Part shown: positions 1 through 6,419 of the stretch, in pieces
Numbering within the stretch: the stretch's first letter is position 1
Layout of the letters: every line of letters begins with the position of its first letter
DNA from: Bacteroidales bacterium
GTDB taxonomy: Bacteria > Bacteroidota > Bacteroidia > Bacteroidales > VadinHA17
Length of the DNA stretch: 6,991 bases
Reading direction: 5' to 3'
Assembly: GCA_017882245.1 (NCBI GenBank)
Contig: JADGPV010000062.1
Location: 1 to 6,991, forward strand
Program-made: the position numbers and the translations under genes
Notes under the pieces: model-generated
The model's input: only the letters and a program-made list of their open reading frames with translations
The model's database searches: none
Told to the model about the DNA's origin: nothing

Positions 1-549
1 ACCCGGTATGAGATATCCGGTGACCATTGCCGCAGATGTGGCGAGGCTTGAAATAGTATCACCGCCGAAATGAGCTGCCAGGGCAAAGATCCATAAAGTC
101 ACCCCTCCCCAGATCAGGGGCCTGAACTTCAGAATAATGCCGGAAATGAAAGTAGGCATAGCTGCTACCAGAAGGATGTATTTCGAGATGCTCTCCATCT
201 GGCTTGAATGAACAATAAAAAGTACGACCGAAGCAACCAGAAATGCCATCCATACCCAGACGTATATTCCTTCAGCATAGGTATGGATAGATGCTTTCCT
301 GCCCCTCGTAAAACCGTAGATCATTGAAACAAACACTCCCGGTATCACAAAAAACCAGACGTACCAGGGATTGGCGAAATCAGTGAATTTGTAGAGCAGA
401 AACTCGGAAAGGCTGCATGCAAAGATCAGCCATCCCCATAAGAGAAGGTGAAAGCTGCTCTCCGTAACGCTGACCCTGGTCTTATTGATCATCGCGGTGA
501 TGACCTTCAGACTCTCTTCTCCTGTCATTAATTTTTCTTTATTTTCCAT
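1..549 (-). CDS. Multi-pass membrane protein, N-terminal part (runs off the window)
   Basis: Read on the minus strand from ATG at 549, the frame stays open for 183 codons to the window edge, so the C-terminus is missing. Residues 1-33 are polar and soluble (start MENKEKLMTGEESLKVI). Hydrophobic stretches follow at about 34-54, 62-80, 95-114, 122-141 and 145-160, with a sixth beginning near 165, so this is an integral inner-membrane protein with at least five helices. A short helical head reading EESLKVI followed by a run of helices resembles uncharacterised Bacteroidota membrane proteins, but I cannot name a function. A second ATG at codon 8 (position 528) is an equally reasonable start; neither has a strong ribosome binding site. 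It is divergent from folB and has its own promoter at 596-627. The coding call is firm, the function is unknown. Confidence 0.8.
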   Translation of the reverse strand, partial: MENKEKLMTGEESLKVITAMINKTRVSVTESSFHLLLWGWLIFACSLSEFLLYKFTDFANPWYVWFFVIPGVFVSMIYGFTRGRKASIHTYAEGIYVWVWMAFLVASVVLFIVHSSQMESISKYILLVAAMPTFISGIILKFRPLIWGGVTLWIFALAAHFGGDTISSLATSAAMVTGYLIPG

Positions 550-595
550 GGCTTTTACTATTTTTACGTTAAGTGACTATAAGAATTATTCGTTA

Positions 596-627
596 CAAAT
601 ATAAAGTAGTTTATATTATAAACCAAA
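596..627 (-). promoter_or_regulatory. Bacteroidota-type promoter for the membrane protein gene
   Basis: On the minus strand a TTTG (-33 element, plus positions 624-627) is followed after exactly 20 bases by TATATTTG (plus positions 596-603). This matches the Bacteroidota primary sigma consensus TTTG-N19-21-TAnnTTTG. Transcription would start near 588-590, about 40 nt before the ATG at 549. The spacer is almost filled by a perfect palindrome (609-623), listed separately. Confidence 0.7.
609..623. promoter_or_regulatory. 15-bp palindrome in the promoter spacer, candidate operator
   Basis: GTTTATA-T-TATAAAC is a perfect inverted repeat of two 7-base arms around one central base. It lies wholly between the -33 and -7 elements of the minus-strand promoter, where a bound repressor or a MerR-like activator would act. 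It is AT-rich, so chance formation is possible. The regulatory role is inferred from position only. Confidence 0.35.
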
Positions 628-713
628 TATTTTAACAACAATTTTCAATAAATCTTTCGTGTCTGGTGCAACTGCCTTATATTAATGATGTTAGAAAACT
701 CAAAAAAAATAAA

Positions 714-1064
714 ATGGGACTGATCAGGATTGAGGATATGGAATTTTATGCTTTTCACGGGCATTACCGTGAAGAACAGATCGTGGGAAACCACTTCATG
801 GTGGATGTGGCAATCGAGACTGACACTGACAGGGCAGGGAAGAGCGATGAGCTTCGTGACACGCTAAACTACCAGACAGCTTATATTGTTGTAAAGAGGG
901 AGATGGAGATAAATTCGAAACTTCTCGAACATATAGCCACAAGAATTCTTAATGCCCTTTACAACGAGCTGAGCGGCGTCAGGAAAGCCACAGTCAAGGT
1001 CTCGAAGCTTAATCCTGTAATGGGAGGCAGGATTGGGAGGGTAAGTGTGGAAATAACGAGGTAA
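714..1064 (+). CDS. folB: Dihydroneopterin aldolase (FolB)
   Basis: This is the cytoplasmic folate-pathway enzyme that cleaves 7,8-dihydroneopterin to 6-hydroxymethyl-7,8-dihydropterin and glycolaldehyde. The protein from ATG 714 has 116 residues, the normal size for this single-domain, tunnel-fold family. The N-terminus runs straight into the conserved core (IRIEDMEFYAFHGHYREE, residues 4-21). Residues matching the known pterin-site positions can be seen: the glutamate in REEQ (20-21), Tyr53 in LNYQ, Glu72 in LLEHIA, and the catalytic-type lysine Lys98 in VKVSKLNP. The frame extends upstream to a GTG at 666, but those 16 extra residues are lysine-rich and not family-like, so 714 is preferred. 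Its leader is A-rich with no clear Shine-Dalgarno. It is the first gene of a co-directional pair with glnS, 82 nt upstream of it. No clear promoter was found for it. Confidence 0.95.
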   Translation: MGLIRIEDMEFYAFHGHYREEQIVGNHFMVDVAIETDTDRAGKSDELRDTLNYQTAYIVVKREMEINSKLLEHIATRILNALYNELSGVRKATVKVSKLNPVMGGRIGRVSVEITR

Positions 1065-1091
1065 GTGCCTTTTTGTCAAATTTGTAATCAC

Positions 1092-1124
1092 TTGCACCAC
1101 TTCGCCTTTTTCCTCCTATTTTTG
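1092..1124 (+). promoter_or_regulatory. Probable glnS promoter
   Basis: TATTTTTG at 1117-1124 fits the TAnnTTTG -7 element. A TTG at 1092-1094 could be the -33 element, but the spacing (22 bases) is slightly long, so only the -7 part is convincing. Transcription would start near 1131, giving a leader of about 16 nt before glnS. This suggests glnS is not wholly dependent on read-through from folB. Confidence 0.4.
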
Positions 1125-1146
1125 TCCTTTCCATTTATCAAAGAAG

Positions 1147-2838
1147 ATGAAAGAACCCGAAGAGATATTAAAGCCTGAATCCCAACACTTTATTGAGCAA
1201 GCCATTGAGAAGGACCTGAGCGAGGGTAAAAACGGCGGACGAGTGCATACGCGCTTCCCCCCTGAACCCAACGGCTATCTGCATATCGGTCATGCAAAGG
1301 CTATATGTCTCGACTTCGGCATGGCGGAGAAATATAACGGCAAATGCAATCTTCGCTTTGATGACACCAATCCAACAAAAGAAGACGTTGAGTATGTTGA
1401 CTCAATAAAAGAAGACATTCAATGGCTTGGCTTTACATGGGAAGACCGGGAGTTTTATGCCTCTGATTATTTCGGTAAGCTGTGGGACTTTGCCGTCACA
1501 CTCATAAAGCGCGGACTGGCCTATGTCGATGATCAGAGTGCAGTGACCATCTCGGAACAGAAGGGCACAACAACACAAACGGGAAATTACAGTCCTCACC
1601 GCGACCGCAGCATTGAAGAGAATCTTGACCTTTTCTTTCGCATGAACGAGGGGGAGTTCGAAGAGGGCAGCCGCGTTCTGAGGGCTAAGATAAATATGGC
1701 TTCTCCAAACATGCACATGCGTGATCCCATCATCTACCGGATACTTAAGACACCACATCACCGCACAGGAACGAAATGGAAAGTCTATCCCATGTACGAC
1801 TTCGCACACGGACAGAGTGACTATTTTGAGGGCATAACCCACTCATTGTGCACTCTGGAATTCGAGGTACACAGGCCGCTGTACGACTGGTTCGTTGACC
1901 AGCTGATGGACAGCGACTACCGTCCCCGACAGATTGAGTTCAACCGTCTTAACCTCACCTATACCGTCATGAGCAAGCGCAAGCTGCTTGAGCTCGTGAA
2001 AGATGCTGTGGTCAGCGGATGGGATGACCCGCGCATGCCAACTTTGTGCGGACTGCGTCGGAGGGGGTATACCCCTGAGTCCATCAGGCGGTTTGTCGAT
2101 CTGATAGGATATACAAAGGTCGAAGCCATCAATGATGTGTCCCTCCTCGAGTATGCCATCCGTGAAAACCTTAACGAGCGCGCACCAAGAGTATTCGGGG
2201 TGCTTAAGCCTCTGAGGGTGATCATCACCAACTATCCCGAAGGAAAAACAGAGAATGTTGAGCTGATAAATAATCCCGAAGATGAAAGCCAGGGAAAGCG
2301 TCAGGTTCCATTCAGCCGGGAGATATACATTGAGCAGGAAGATTTCATGGAGGACCCACCGAACAAGTTCTTCCGTCTGGCACCAGGCCAGGAGGTTAGG
2401 CTTAAAGGCGCTTATATCGTCAGATGCCAGAGTCTGAAAAAGAACGATGCCGGTGAAGTCACAGAGGTTTACTGCACGTACGACCCGGAAACGCACAGCG
2501 GCCTTCCTCTGGCTGACCGCAAGGTCAAGGGCACCCTGCACTGGGTCTCTGCCGAACATGTGCTCGACGCTGAGGTCAGGCTGTACGACAGGCTGTTCAA
2601 CGATGAAGACCCTTCAGGTCATAAGGATAAGGATGCAAGGGAGTTCCTGAATCCCGACTCACTGGCCATCCTTACCGGATGCAAGGTTGAGCCGTCGCTG
2701 GCTTCGGCAAAGCCGCTTGACAAATTTCAGTTCCAGAGACTGGGTTACTTCTGTGTCGATTATGACAGCAAGGCCGGCAAACTGGTCTTCAACCGCACAG
2801 TCAGCCTGAAGGACACATGGGCGAAGCTCAACAAGTAG
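1147..2838 (+). CDS. glnS: Glutaminyl-tRNA synthetase (GlnRS)
   Basis: This class I aminoacyl-tRNA synthetase joins glutamine to tRNA-Gln in the cytoplasm, using ATP. It has 563 residues against 554 in E. coli, so it is full length. The HIGH signature is in PPEPNGYLHIGH (38-49), and the KMSKS-type loop is VMSKRKL (274-280). The acceptor-stem and amino-acid pocket block YPMYDFAHGQSDYFEGITHSLCTLEF lies at about 214-239. Residues equivalent to the E. coli glutamine-recognition positions Tyr211, Cys229 and Gln255 are present as Tyr217, Cys235 and Gln262. This argues for a true GlnRS and not a non-discriminating GluRS. The C-terminal part (about 350-563) has the beta-barrel anticodon-binding pattern. 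The leader AAAGAAG precedes the ATG. The TAG stop sits in the loop of a hairpin. A tRNA-Gln gene lies 1.6 kb downstream. Confidence 0.98.
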   Translation: MKEPEEILKPESQHFIEQAIEKDLSEGKNGGRVHTRFPPEPNGYLHIGHAKAICLDFGMAEKYNGKCNLRFDDTNPTKEDVEYVDSIKEDIQWLGFTWEDREFYASDYFGKLWDFAVTLIKRGLAYVDDQSAVTISEQKGTTTQTGNYSPHRDRSIEENLDLFFRMNEGEFEEGSRVLRAKINMASPNMHMRDPIIYRILKTPHHRTGTKWKVYPMYDFAHGQSDYFEGITHSLCTLEFEVHRPLYDWFVDQLMDSDYRPRQIEFNRLNLTYTVMSKRKLLELVKDAVVSGWDDPRMPTLCGLRRRGYTPESIRRFVDLIGYTKVEAINDVSLLEYAIRENLNERAPRVFGVLKPLRVIITNYPEGKTENVELINNPEDESQGKRQVPFSREIYIEQEDFMEDPPNKFFRLAPGQEVRLKGAYIVRCQSLKKNDAGEVTEVYCTYDPETHSGLPLADRKVKGTLHWVSAEHVLDAEVRLYDRLFNDEDPSGHKDKDAREFLNPDSLAILTGCKVEPSLASAKPLDKFQFQRLGYFCVDYDSKAGKLVFNRTVSLKDTWAKLNK

Positions 2839-2848
2839 CCCCTTGTTG
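2829..2848 (+). other. Hairpin across the glnS stop codon
   Basis: CAACAAG (2829-2835) pairs perfectly with CTTGTTG (2842-2848). The six-base loop TAGCCC contains the glnS stop codon. No T-tract follows, so it does not look like a complete intrinsic terminator; the 3' arm runs into the first unit of the heptamer repeat. It may stabilise the mRNA 3' end or be fortuitous. Confidence 0.4.
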
Positions 2849-2881
2849 CCTATTGCCTGCTGCCTACTGCCTGCTGCCTGA
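2847..2881 (+). repeat. Five tandem copies of a heptamer (TGCCTRY-like)
   Basis: Five contiguous 7-base units begin at 2847, 2854, 2861, 2868 and 2875: TGCCTAT, TGCCTGC, TGCCTAC, TGCCTGC and TGCCTGA. TGCCT is invariant and the last two bases vary. The array starts 8 bases after the glnS stop and lies in the 117-base gap before the lipoprotein gene. It has no dyad symmetry of its own and no spacer/repeat pattern, so it is a short sequence repeat and not a CRISPR. Confidence 0.85.
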
Positions 2882-2955
2882 CTTTATTTGGCATATTTTT
2901 TGCTCATAATCAGGTAATTGCTTTGTTTTTTTTCCACAACTTAAACCGAAGAAAC

Positions 2956-4368
2956 ATGAAAAACCTGATCAGGTCACTTTGTTTGATCATGCTTGTTGTT
3001 TTTGCATTTTCTTCCTGTGAAAAAAACTCCGGAAATACAAGCAAGGGAACCGCCAAATTTTCAGTCGCATCGATTGATGAATCCAACCAGACCAAATCTG
3101 CCTTCGCAAATGATGACAGTGCTCTGGTTTCGTACCACGTTGTGGTATCTGTAGAAGACATGGATGGCAATCCTGTTCTCACCGATGAACTTATACCGGT
3201 CTATTTGTTCGGGACTAGTTTCATAAGTAATGAGGTGGAGATGCCAGCGGGGGATTATAACCTCACAAAGTTTATGGTTATAAACGTCGCCGGCGAAGTG
3301 ATATTAGCCACGCCTGTCGGAGGATCTCCTTTAGCATATCTAGTAGATAATCCTCTTCCGATAAGTTTCAGCATTATCGGCGGCACTTCGACGATGATTG
3401 CTCCTGAGCTGCTCACTGTAGGTGATTATTCCCCCGGTGATTTCGGATATATCAGTTTCGGGGGCCAGATAATCAAGCCGCTTGGTTTCTATGTCATGGC
3501 TGTCATAGACAATCCGCTCAGTGCGTCACCCTTGCCTGCCATGCCAACCACTGCTGAGCTGACGGTATATGACTATGGTTACTGGCACTATACCTTTAAT
3601 CTGGAAGCAGCAGTCAATTATCCCATTGTGCGAGGGGGTTCTGATGTCTATACTTTCCTCCTTGAGAAAGAAGGATACCAGCCTCAGTATTTTACTTTCG
3701 CTGCAAGTGAGCTGGCTGCTACAACAAAAGATAATCCGCTTATTCTGACCATCCCCTGGGACAGCGGCGGATGGCAGGCAGTGAAGCTTCAGCCGGGTCC
3801 CGATGAAGGCAAGGATGCCATGATCTCCAATCTCGAACCTGACAGGAACTTCGGTGATTGGAAGTTTTTTGAGGCAACCTTCATCACTGAGCCTGTACTG
3901 ACTGTTATGCGTTCAAACAACAGCCTGATATGGTTTGATATGAATGCCGTACCAAAGTCGGCTACCATCAAAAAGGTTACACTTCGTCTCACATATGATC
4001 TGCCGCTGATATGGGACAGCACTGTCATCTCTCCAGGCAGTAACGGAGGTATTGAATGGTACGGTGCAGTACTGCAGAAGATAATCGAGCCTTGGGAAGA
4101 GAAGACTGTTACCTGGAACAATCAGCCAAAGACCACTGAGGTCAACCAGGTCTTTATTACGCCTTTCATTCTGAACTGCAACTTCATAACCGTGGATGTG
4201 ACGCAGCTTTTTATGCCTGATCAGACGGGAAGTACGAACACGCCCAACTACGGTATGTTCTTCAGGTTATGGCCTACAGAGTGGGTCGAGGGGTTCCGGT
4301 TCGGATCGAGTGATAATTCTGACGTCAACTTACGTCCGGAGTTAACTGTTTATTATACGTTGCCATAA
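2956..4368 (+). CDS. Secreted lipoprotein with C-terminal DNRLRE (CBM96-like) domain
   Basis: The 470-residue protein from ATG 2956 starts with a lipoprotein signal: charged MKNLIR, a hydrophobic core (7-18) and the lipobox FSSC with Cys21 as the lipidated residue, so it should be anchored in the cell envelope. Residues about 31-145 and 146-270 are beta-rich and look like two sandwich-type modules that I cannot assign. From about 274 to 468 it matches the DNRLRE family by its hallmark phrases: LQPGPDEGKDAMISNLEPDRN (277-297), SLIWFDMNAVP (323-333), EPWEEKTVTWNNQP (378-391) and the ending FGSSDNSDVNLRPELTVYY (449-467). This family is found on secreted and surface proteins, often as a carbohydrate-binding-like appendage. 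No catalytic domain is visible. An upstream in-frame TTG (2923) would spoil the signal peptide and is rejected. It ends in a strong terminator and appears to be monocistronic. Confidence 0.88.
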   Translation: MKNLIRSLCLIMLVVFAFSSCEKNSGNTSKGTAKFSVASIDESNQTKSAFANDDSALVSYHVVVSVEDMDGNPVLTDELIPVYLFGTSFISNEVEMPAGDYNLTKFMVINVAGEVILATPVGGSPLAYLVDNPLPISFSIIGGTSTMIAPELLTVGDYSPGDFGYISFGGQIIKPLGFYVMAVIDNPLSASPLPAMPTTAELTVYDYGYWHYTFNLEAAVNYPIVRGGSDVYTFLLEKEGYQPQYFTFAASELAATTKDNPLILTIPWDSGGWQAVKLQPGPDEGKDAMISNLEPDRNFGDWKFFEATFITEPVLTVMRSNNSLIWFDMNAVPKSATIKKVTLRLTYDLPLIWDSTVISPGSNGGIEWYGAVLQKIIEPWEEKTVTWNNQPKTTEVNQVFITPFILNCNFITVDVTQLFMPDQTGSTNTPNYGMFFRLWPTEWVEGFRFGSSDNSDVNLRPELTVYYTLP

Positions 4369-4394
4369 TAAAAGTCATAGTATTCTTTAGTGAG

Positions 4395-4428
4395 AAGGTG
4401 CATCGGGTTGATCCGGTGCACTTTTTTT
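4395..4428 (+). terminator. Rho-independent terminator of the lipoprotein gene
   Basis: GTGCATCGG (4398-4406) pairs with CCGGTGCAC (4413-4421), nine pairs with one T-G wobble, around the loop GTTGAT. Seven Ts (4422-4428) follow. The flanking AAG can also pair with the start of the T-run. It lies 29 nt after the lipoprotein stop and before the tRNA promoter. Confidence 0.9.
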
Positions 4429-4459
4429 ATATAACGGGGAGGGTCTTCTGAAAAATATT

Positions 4460-4467
4460 TATATTTG
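4460..4467 (+). promoter_or_regulatory. -7 promoter element of the tRNA-Gln gene
   Basis: TATATTTG matches TAnnTTTG exactly and lies 14 bases before the first base of the tRNA, a usual distance for a short tRNA leader. No TTTG is found at the expected -33 distance (around 4436-4439 the sequence is G-rich), so only half of the promoter is supported. Confidence 0.5.
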
Positions 4468-4481
4468 CACCCTCTGAATAG

Positions 4482-4554
4482 TGCTCCGTAGTGTAATTGG
4501 CAACACGTCTGACTCTGGATCAGGAAAGTTCAGGTTCGAGCCCTGACGGAGCAA
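4482..4554 (+). tRNA. tRNA-Gln, anticodon CUG
   Basis: All four arms fold cleanly over 73 nt. The acceptor stem is TGCTCCG (4482-4488) with CGGAGCA (4547-4553), and A4554 is the discriminator base. The D stem is GTGT/ACAC (4491-4494, 4503-4506) with GG in the loop. The anticodon stem is TCTGA/TCAGG (4508-4512, 4520-4524) with loop CTCTGGA, so CTG at 4515-4517 is the anticodon, reading the Gln codon CAG. The T stem is TCAGG/CCTGA with loop TTCGAGC. The 3' CCA is not encoded and must be added by a nucleotidyltransferase. The weak first pair (U1-A72) fits tRNA-Gln, where it helps GlnRS recognition. It has its own promoter element and terminator. Confidence 0.96.
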
Positions 4555-4555
4555 C

Positions 4556-4586
4556 AAAAAGCCGCAAAAAACTGCGGCTTTTTTTT
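4556..4586 (+). terminator. Rho-independent terminator of the tRNA-Gln gene
   Basis: GCCGCA (4561-4566) pairs with TGCGGC (4573-4578) around AAAAAC, followed by eight Ts (4579-4586). A preceding A-run (4556-4560) extends the stem with the T-run. It directly follows the tRNA 3' end. Confidence 0.92.
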
Positions 4587-4590
4587 GTCT

Positions 4591-4716
4591 TCCGGAGGAG
4601 GTCATTGTGGGATTGGTGATGTTGGTCCAACTGATGTTGACTGGTTTGAATACCTGCGTGATTGGGTTGAGAATGGGAATCCTCTATCTGGACAATTGCC
4701 AGGCGGTTCAAACTAA
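4591..4716 (+). pseudogene. C-terminal remnant of a tannase/feruloyl-esterase-like hydrolase
   Basis: Directly after the tRNA terminator one frame reads as a protein tail: GGHCGIGDVGP near its start, then a DWFEYLRDWVENGNP block, ending at TAA 4714-4716. A Gly-His-Cys motif, a Gly/Pro-rich turn and a [FY]xxLxxWVExGxxP helix in this order is the pattern seen at the end of tannase/feruloyl esterase family (PF07519) proteins, where the His-Cys pair carries the catalytic histidine. There is no start codon or upstream body: going upstream, the frame runs into the tRNA terminator and tRNA. The tail after NP also lacks the usual family ending. I read it as a decayed fragment left beside the tRNA. 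The family assignment is from memory of motifs and is moderate. Confidence 0.5.
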
Positions 4717-4773
4717 CCACATGCTACCAGAGTTACATTCTTTTTTATGCTGTGGATGTTAAGTGATATTAGA

Positions 4774-4799
4774 CCTTCTTTTTAAGTGGTCAAAGAAGG
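4774..4799 (-). terminator. Inverted repeat after the serine hydrolase gene, possible weak terminator
   Basis: CCTTCTTT (4774-4781) and AAAGAAGG (4792-4799) form a perfect 8-bp stem with a 10-base loop. It begins 7 nt beyond the stop codon of the minus-strand serine hydrolase gene. On that strand no T-tract follows the hairpin, so efficient intrinsic termination is doubtful; it may instead protect the mRNA 3' end. Confidence 0.4.
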
Positions 4800-4806
4800 A
4801 CGGACT

Positions 4807-6408
4807 TTACACTTGTTCAGCTACAGCAGTTTTTTCCTTTCGAATAAAATCCAGATCCTGAAAGTCGTAACTAAAATCAGTTAATGGAGAAATGGCTTTC
4901 ATTTTTATTCCCGATGCTTTGCCTGTACTATCAAGATAAAACAATACATATGCGTCGGCATCCATACTTCTGTCATTCCACTTAACAATAAAAGTATTGC
5001 CTTTGTAATCCAGCAATTCTCCTGTAAGTTTTGGGGATCTTTTTGAATCAAACCATAACTTCCCATTTTTAAAAGAAATTATCACTTCGCCAAACCATTT
5101 ATCAGAATATATGCCGACATAAACACTATCATTTGTTTCTGCTGAAGAGCTTTTTTGATTAACATCAATATCTTTCCAGATGTTTTCAGTTATTTTTTTC
5201 GCATCTGCCATATTTTGAGTAGCAGTCTCATGATATTGTTTTATCCGGTCAGCTCCCTCAATACCCAAATAACTGTCTTTTATAGTATTAGTAATTGCAT
5301 TGAAAGCTTCTACAGACTGCTGATTCGTCAACACAATAATACCAAGTTTCATTTCCGGAATAAGTGTCACCTGTGTTACAATACCTGCCAGCGCGCCAGT
5401 ATGTCCGACTTGTTTATATCCTCTGACATCACTCAAAAACCAACCCAGTCCATAGCTGGCAAAATGGGTATTATAATCTGATGAATCTCCTACAGGTATA
5501 ATTGTTTGTGGTGCCCACATCTCTTTATGAACTTCTTCACTAAAAAGTTCATTTTTAAGTCCTTCATCATATTTGCCATTATTCATCTGCATAATAATCC
5601 ACCTGCACATATCAGTGAGATTACTGTAAATACCGCCTGCAGCATTGGCCACATCATCAAAATCGCGGTCGATAACCTGTACAACACCATTAACTGGTGC
5701 ATGAGGGTCTATTACATTAGATTTATCTTTTATACGACTGAATGAAGCGGAACTGCCTGTCATATTTATTGGCCGCATTATCCGTGTTTCAATAAAATCT
5801 TCCCATCTCATTCCGGAAACTCTTGCTACAACTTCGCCTGCCACAATGTATAGTAGGTTATCATAATCATATTTTGTTCTGAAGCCTGATACAGGTTTTA
5901 AATAGCGCAGGTTATTAATAATATCTCTTACTGTAAAATTGTTTAAGCCGGGCCAGATCATAAGATCTCCCGCGCCTAATCCCAAACCACTTCTGTGTGT
6001 CAGTAGATCTCTGATAGTAAACTCCTCAGTAACATAAGGGTTATAAAGTCGGAATTCTGGAATATAATCGATAACCTTATCATCCCACATTAATTTTTTC
6101 TCATCTATCAATATGCCTAAAGCAGCTGCTGTAAATGCCTTGCTATTTGATGCGATACCAAATAATGTATTAGCATCTACTTTTTGCGATGTATTGAGTG
6201 ATCGAACACCATACCCTTTGGAGTGAATAACCTTGTCATCCTTTACAATGGCAACAGCAATACCAGGAACGTCAAATGTTTTCAAGGTTCTTTCAACAAG
6301 GCTATCTATTTCCCTGGAGGTAATTGTTTGGGAGCTTACAGAAACAGTGCCCAGAAATATAAGAACGAAAGGTATCAAGCGAATTAGAACCTGGATATTT
6401 TTTTTCAT
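4807..6408 (-). CDS. Secreted serine hydrolase, beta-lactamase/PBP-like family with DUF3471 tail
   Basis: The 533-residue protein starts with a signal peptide (MKKN, then a hydrophobic core to about residue 24, cleavage likely around 25-27, SSQ), so it acts in the periplasm or outside the cell. Residues about 31-380 form the class C beta-lactamase-like domain (PF00144). The nucleophile motif SxxK is SNSK (87-90), the YxN motif is YDN (182-184), and the third motif is HTG (336-338) in place of KTG. The block DLLTHRSGLG (134-143) is also typical. Residues about 425-522 match DUF3471: YVGIYSDKWFGEV, WNDRSMDADAYVLFYLD and the ending ISPLTDFSYDFQDLDF. All catalytic motifs are intact. HTG and the DUF3471 tail point to a peptidase or esterase of the D-aminopeptidase/EstB kind more than to antibiotic resistance, but the substrate cannot be told. 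It lies 11 nt downstream of a small secreted ORF, probably as one operon, and is clearly AT-richer than glnS. Confidence 0.93.
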   Translation of the reverse strand: MKKNIQVLIRLIPFVLIFLGTVSVSSQTITSREIDSLVERTLKTFDVPGIAVAIVKDDKVIHSKGYGVRSLNTSQKVDANTLFGIASNSKAFTAAALGILIDEKKLMWDDKVIDYIPEFRLYNPYVTEEFTIRDLLTHRSGLGLGAGDLMIWPGLNNFTVRDIINNLRYLKPVSGFRTKYDYDNLLYIVAGEVVARVSGMRWEDFIETRIMRPINMTGSSASFSRIKDKSNVIDPHAPVNGVVQVIDRDFDDVANAAGGIYSNLTDMCRWIIMQMNNGKYDEGLKNELFSEEVHKEMWAPQTIIPVGDSSDYNTHFASYGLGWFLSDVRGYKQVGHTGALAGIVTQVTLIPEMKLGIIVLTNQQSVEAFNAITNTIKDSYLGIEGADRIKQYHETATQNMADAKKITENIWKDIDVNQKSSSAETNDSVYVGIYSDKWFGEVIISFKNGKLWFDSKRSPKLTGELLDYKGNTFIVKWNDRSMDADAYVLFYLDSTGKASGIKMKAISPLTDFSYDFQDLDFIRKEKTAVAEQV

Positions 6409-6419
6409 TTTGATATGAT

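Noticed and set aside
59..253. 64-codon minus-strand frame near the left edge
   Set aside because: It is out of frame with the membrane protein that covers 1-549 and lacks any feature of its own.
666..713. GTG start extending folB by 16 residues
   Set aside because: The extra segment is lysine-rich and unlike FolB; ATG 714 gives the usual 116-residue length with the conserved core at once.
1061..1096. Weak stem after folB (GTAAGTG with CACTTGC)
   Set aside because: 22-base loop, a wobble pair and no following T-run; not a convincing terminator.
1843..2559. 238-codon open frame antisense to glnS
   Set aside because: It mirrors glnS codon structure, has no signal or motif, and glnS is certain on the other strand.
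2847..2881. CRISPR array
   Set aside because: Units are contiguous 7-mers without spacers; no cas genes in the window.
2923..2955. TTG start extending the lipoprotein by 11 residues
   Set aside because: It would put extra residues before a typical lipoprotein signal; ATG 2956 gives a normal n-region and lipobox at Cys21.
4700..4716. Second tRNA T-arm-like GGTTCAAACTAACC as an attR site
   Set aside because: It shares only a few bases with the tRNA-Gln 3' end and lies inside the hydrolase-like reading frame; no true repeat of the tRNA end was found.
5155..5745. Plus-strand open frames opposite the serine hydrolase
   Set aside because: They lie wholly inside a well-supported minus-strand gene and have no recognisable domain.
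4807..6408. Calling the serine hydrolase an antibiotic-resistance beta-lactamase
   Set aside because: The SxxK/YxN/HTG set with a DUF3471 tail is typical of the broader peptidase/esterase group; nothing in the sequence shows lactam hydrolysis.
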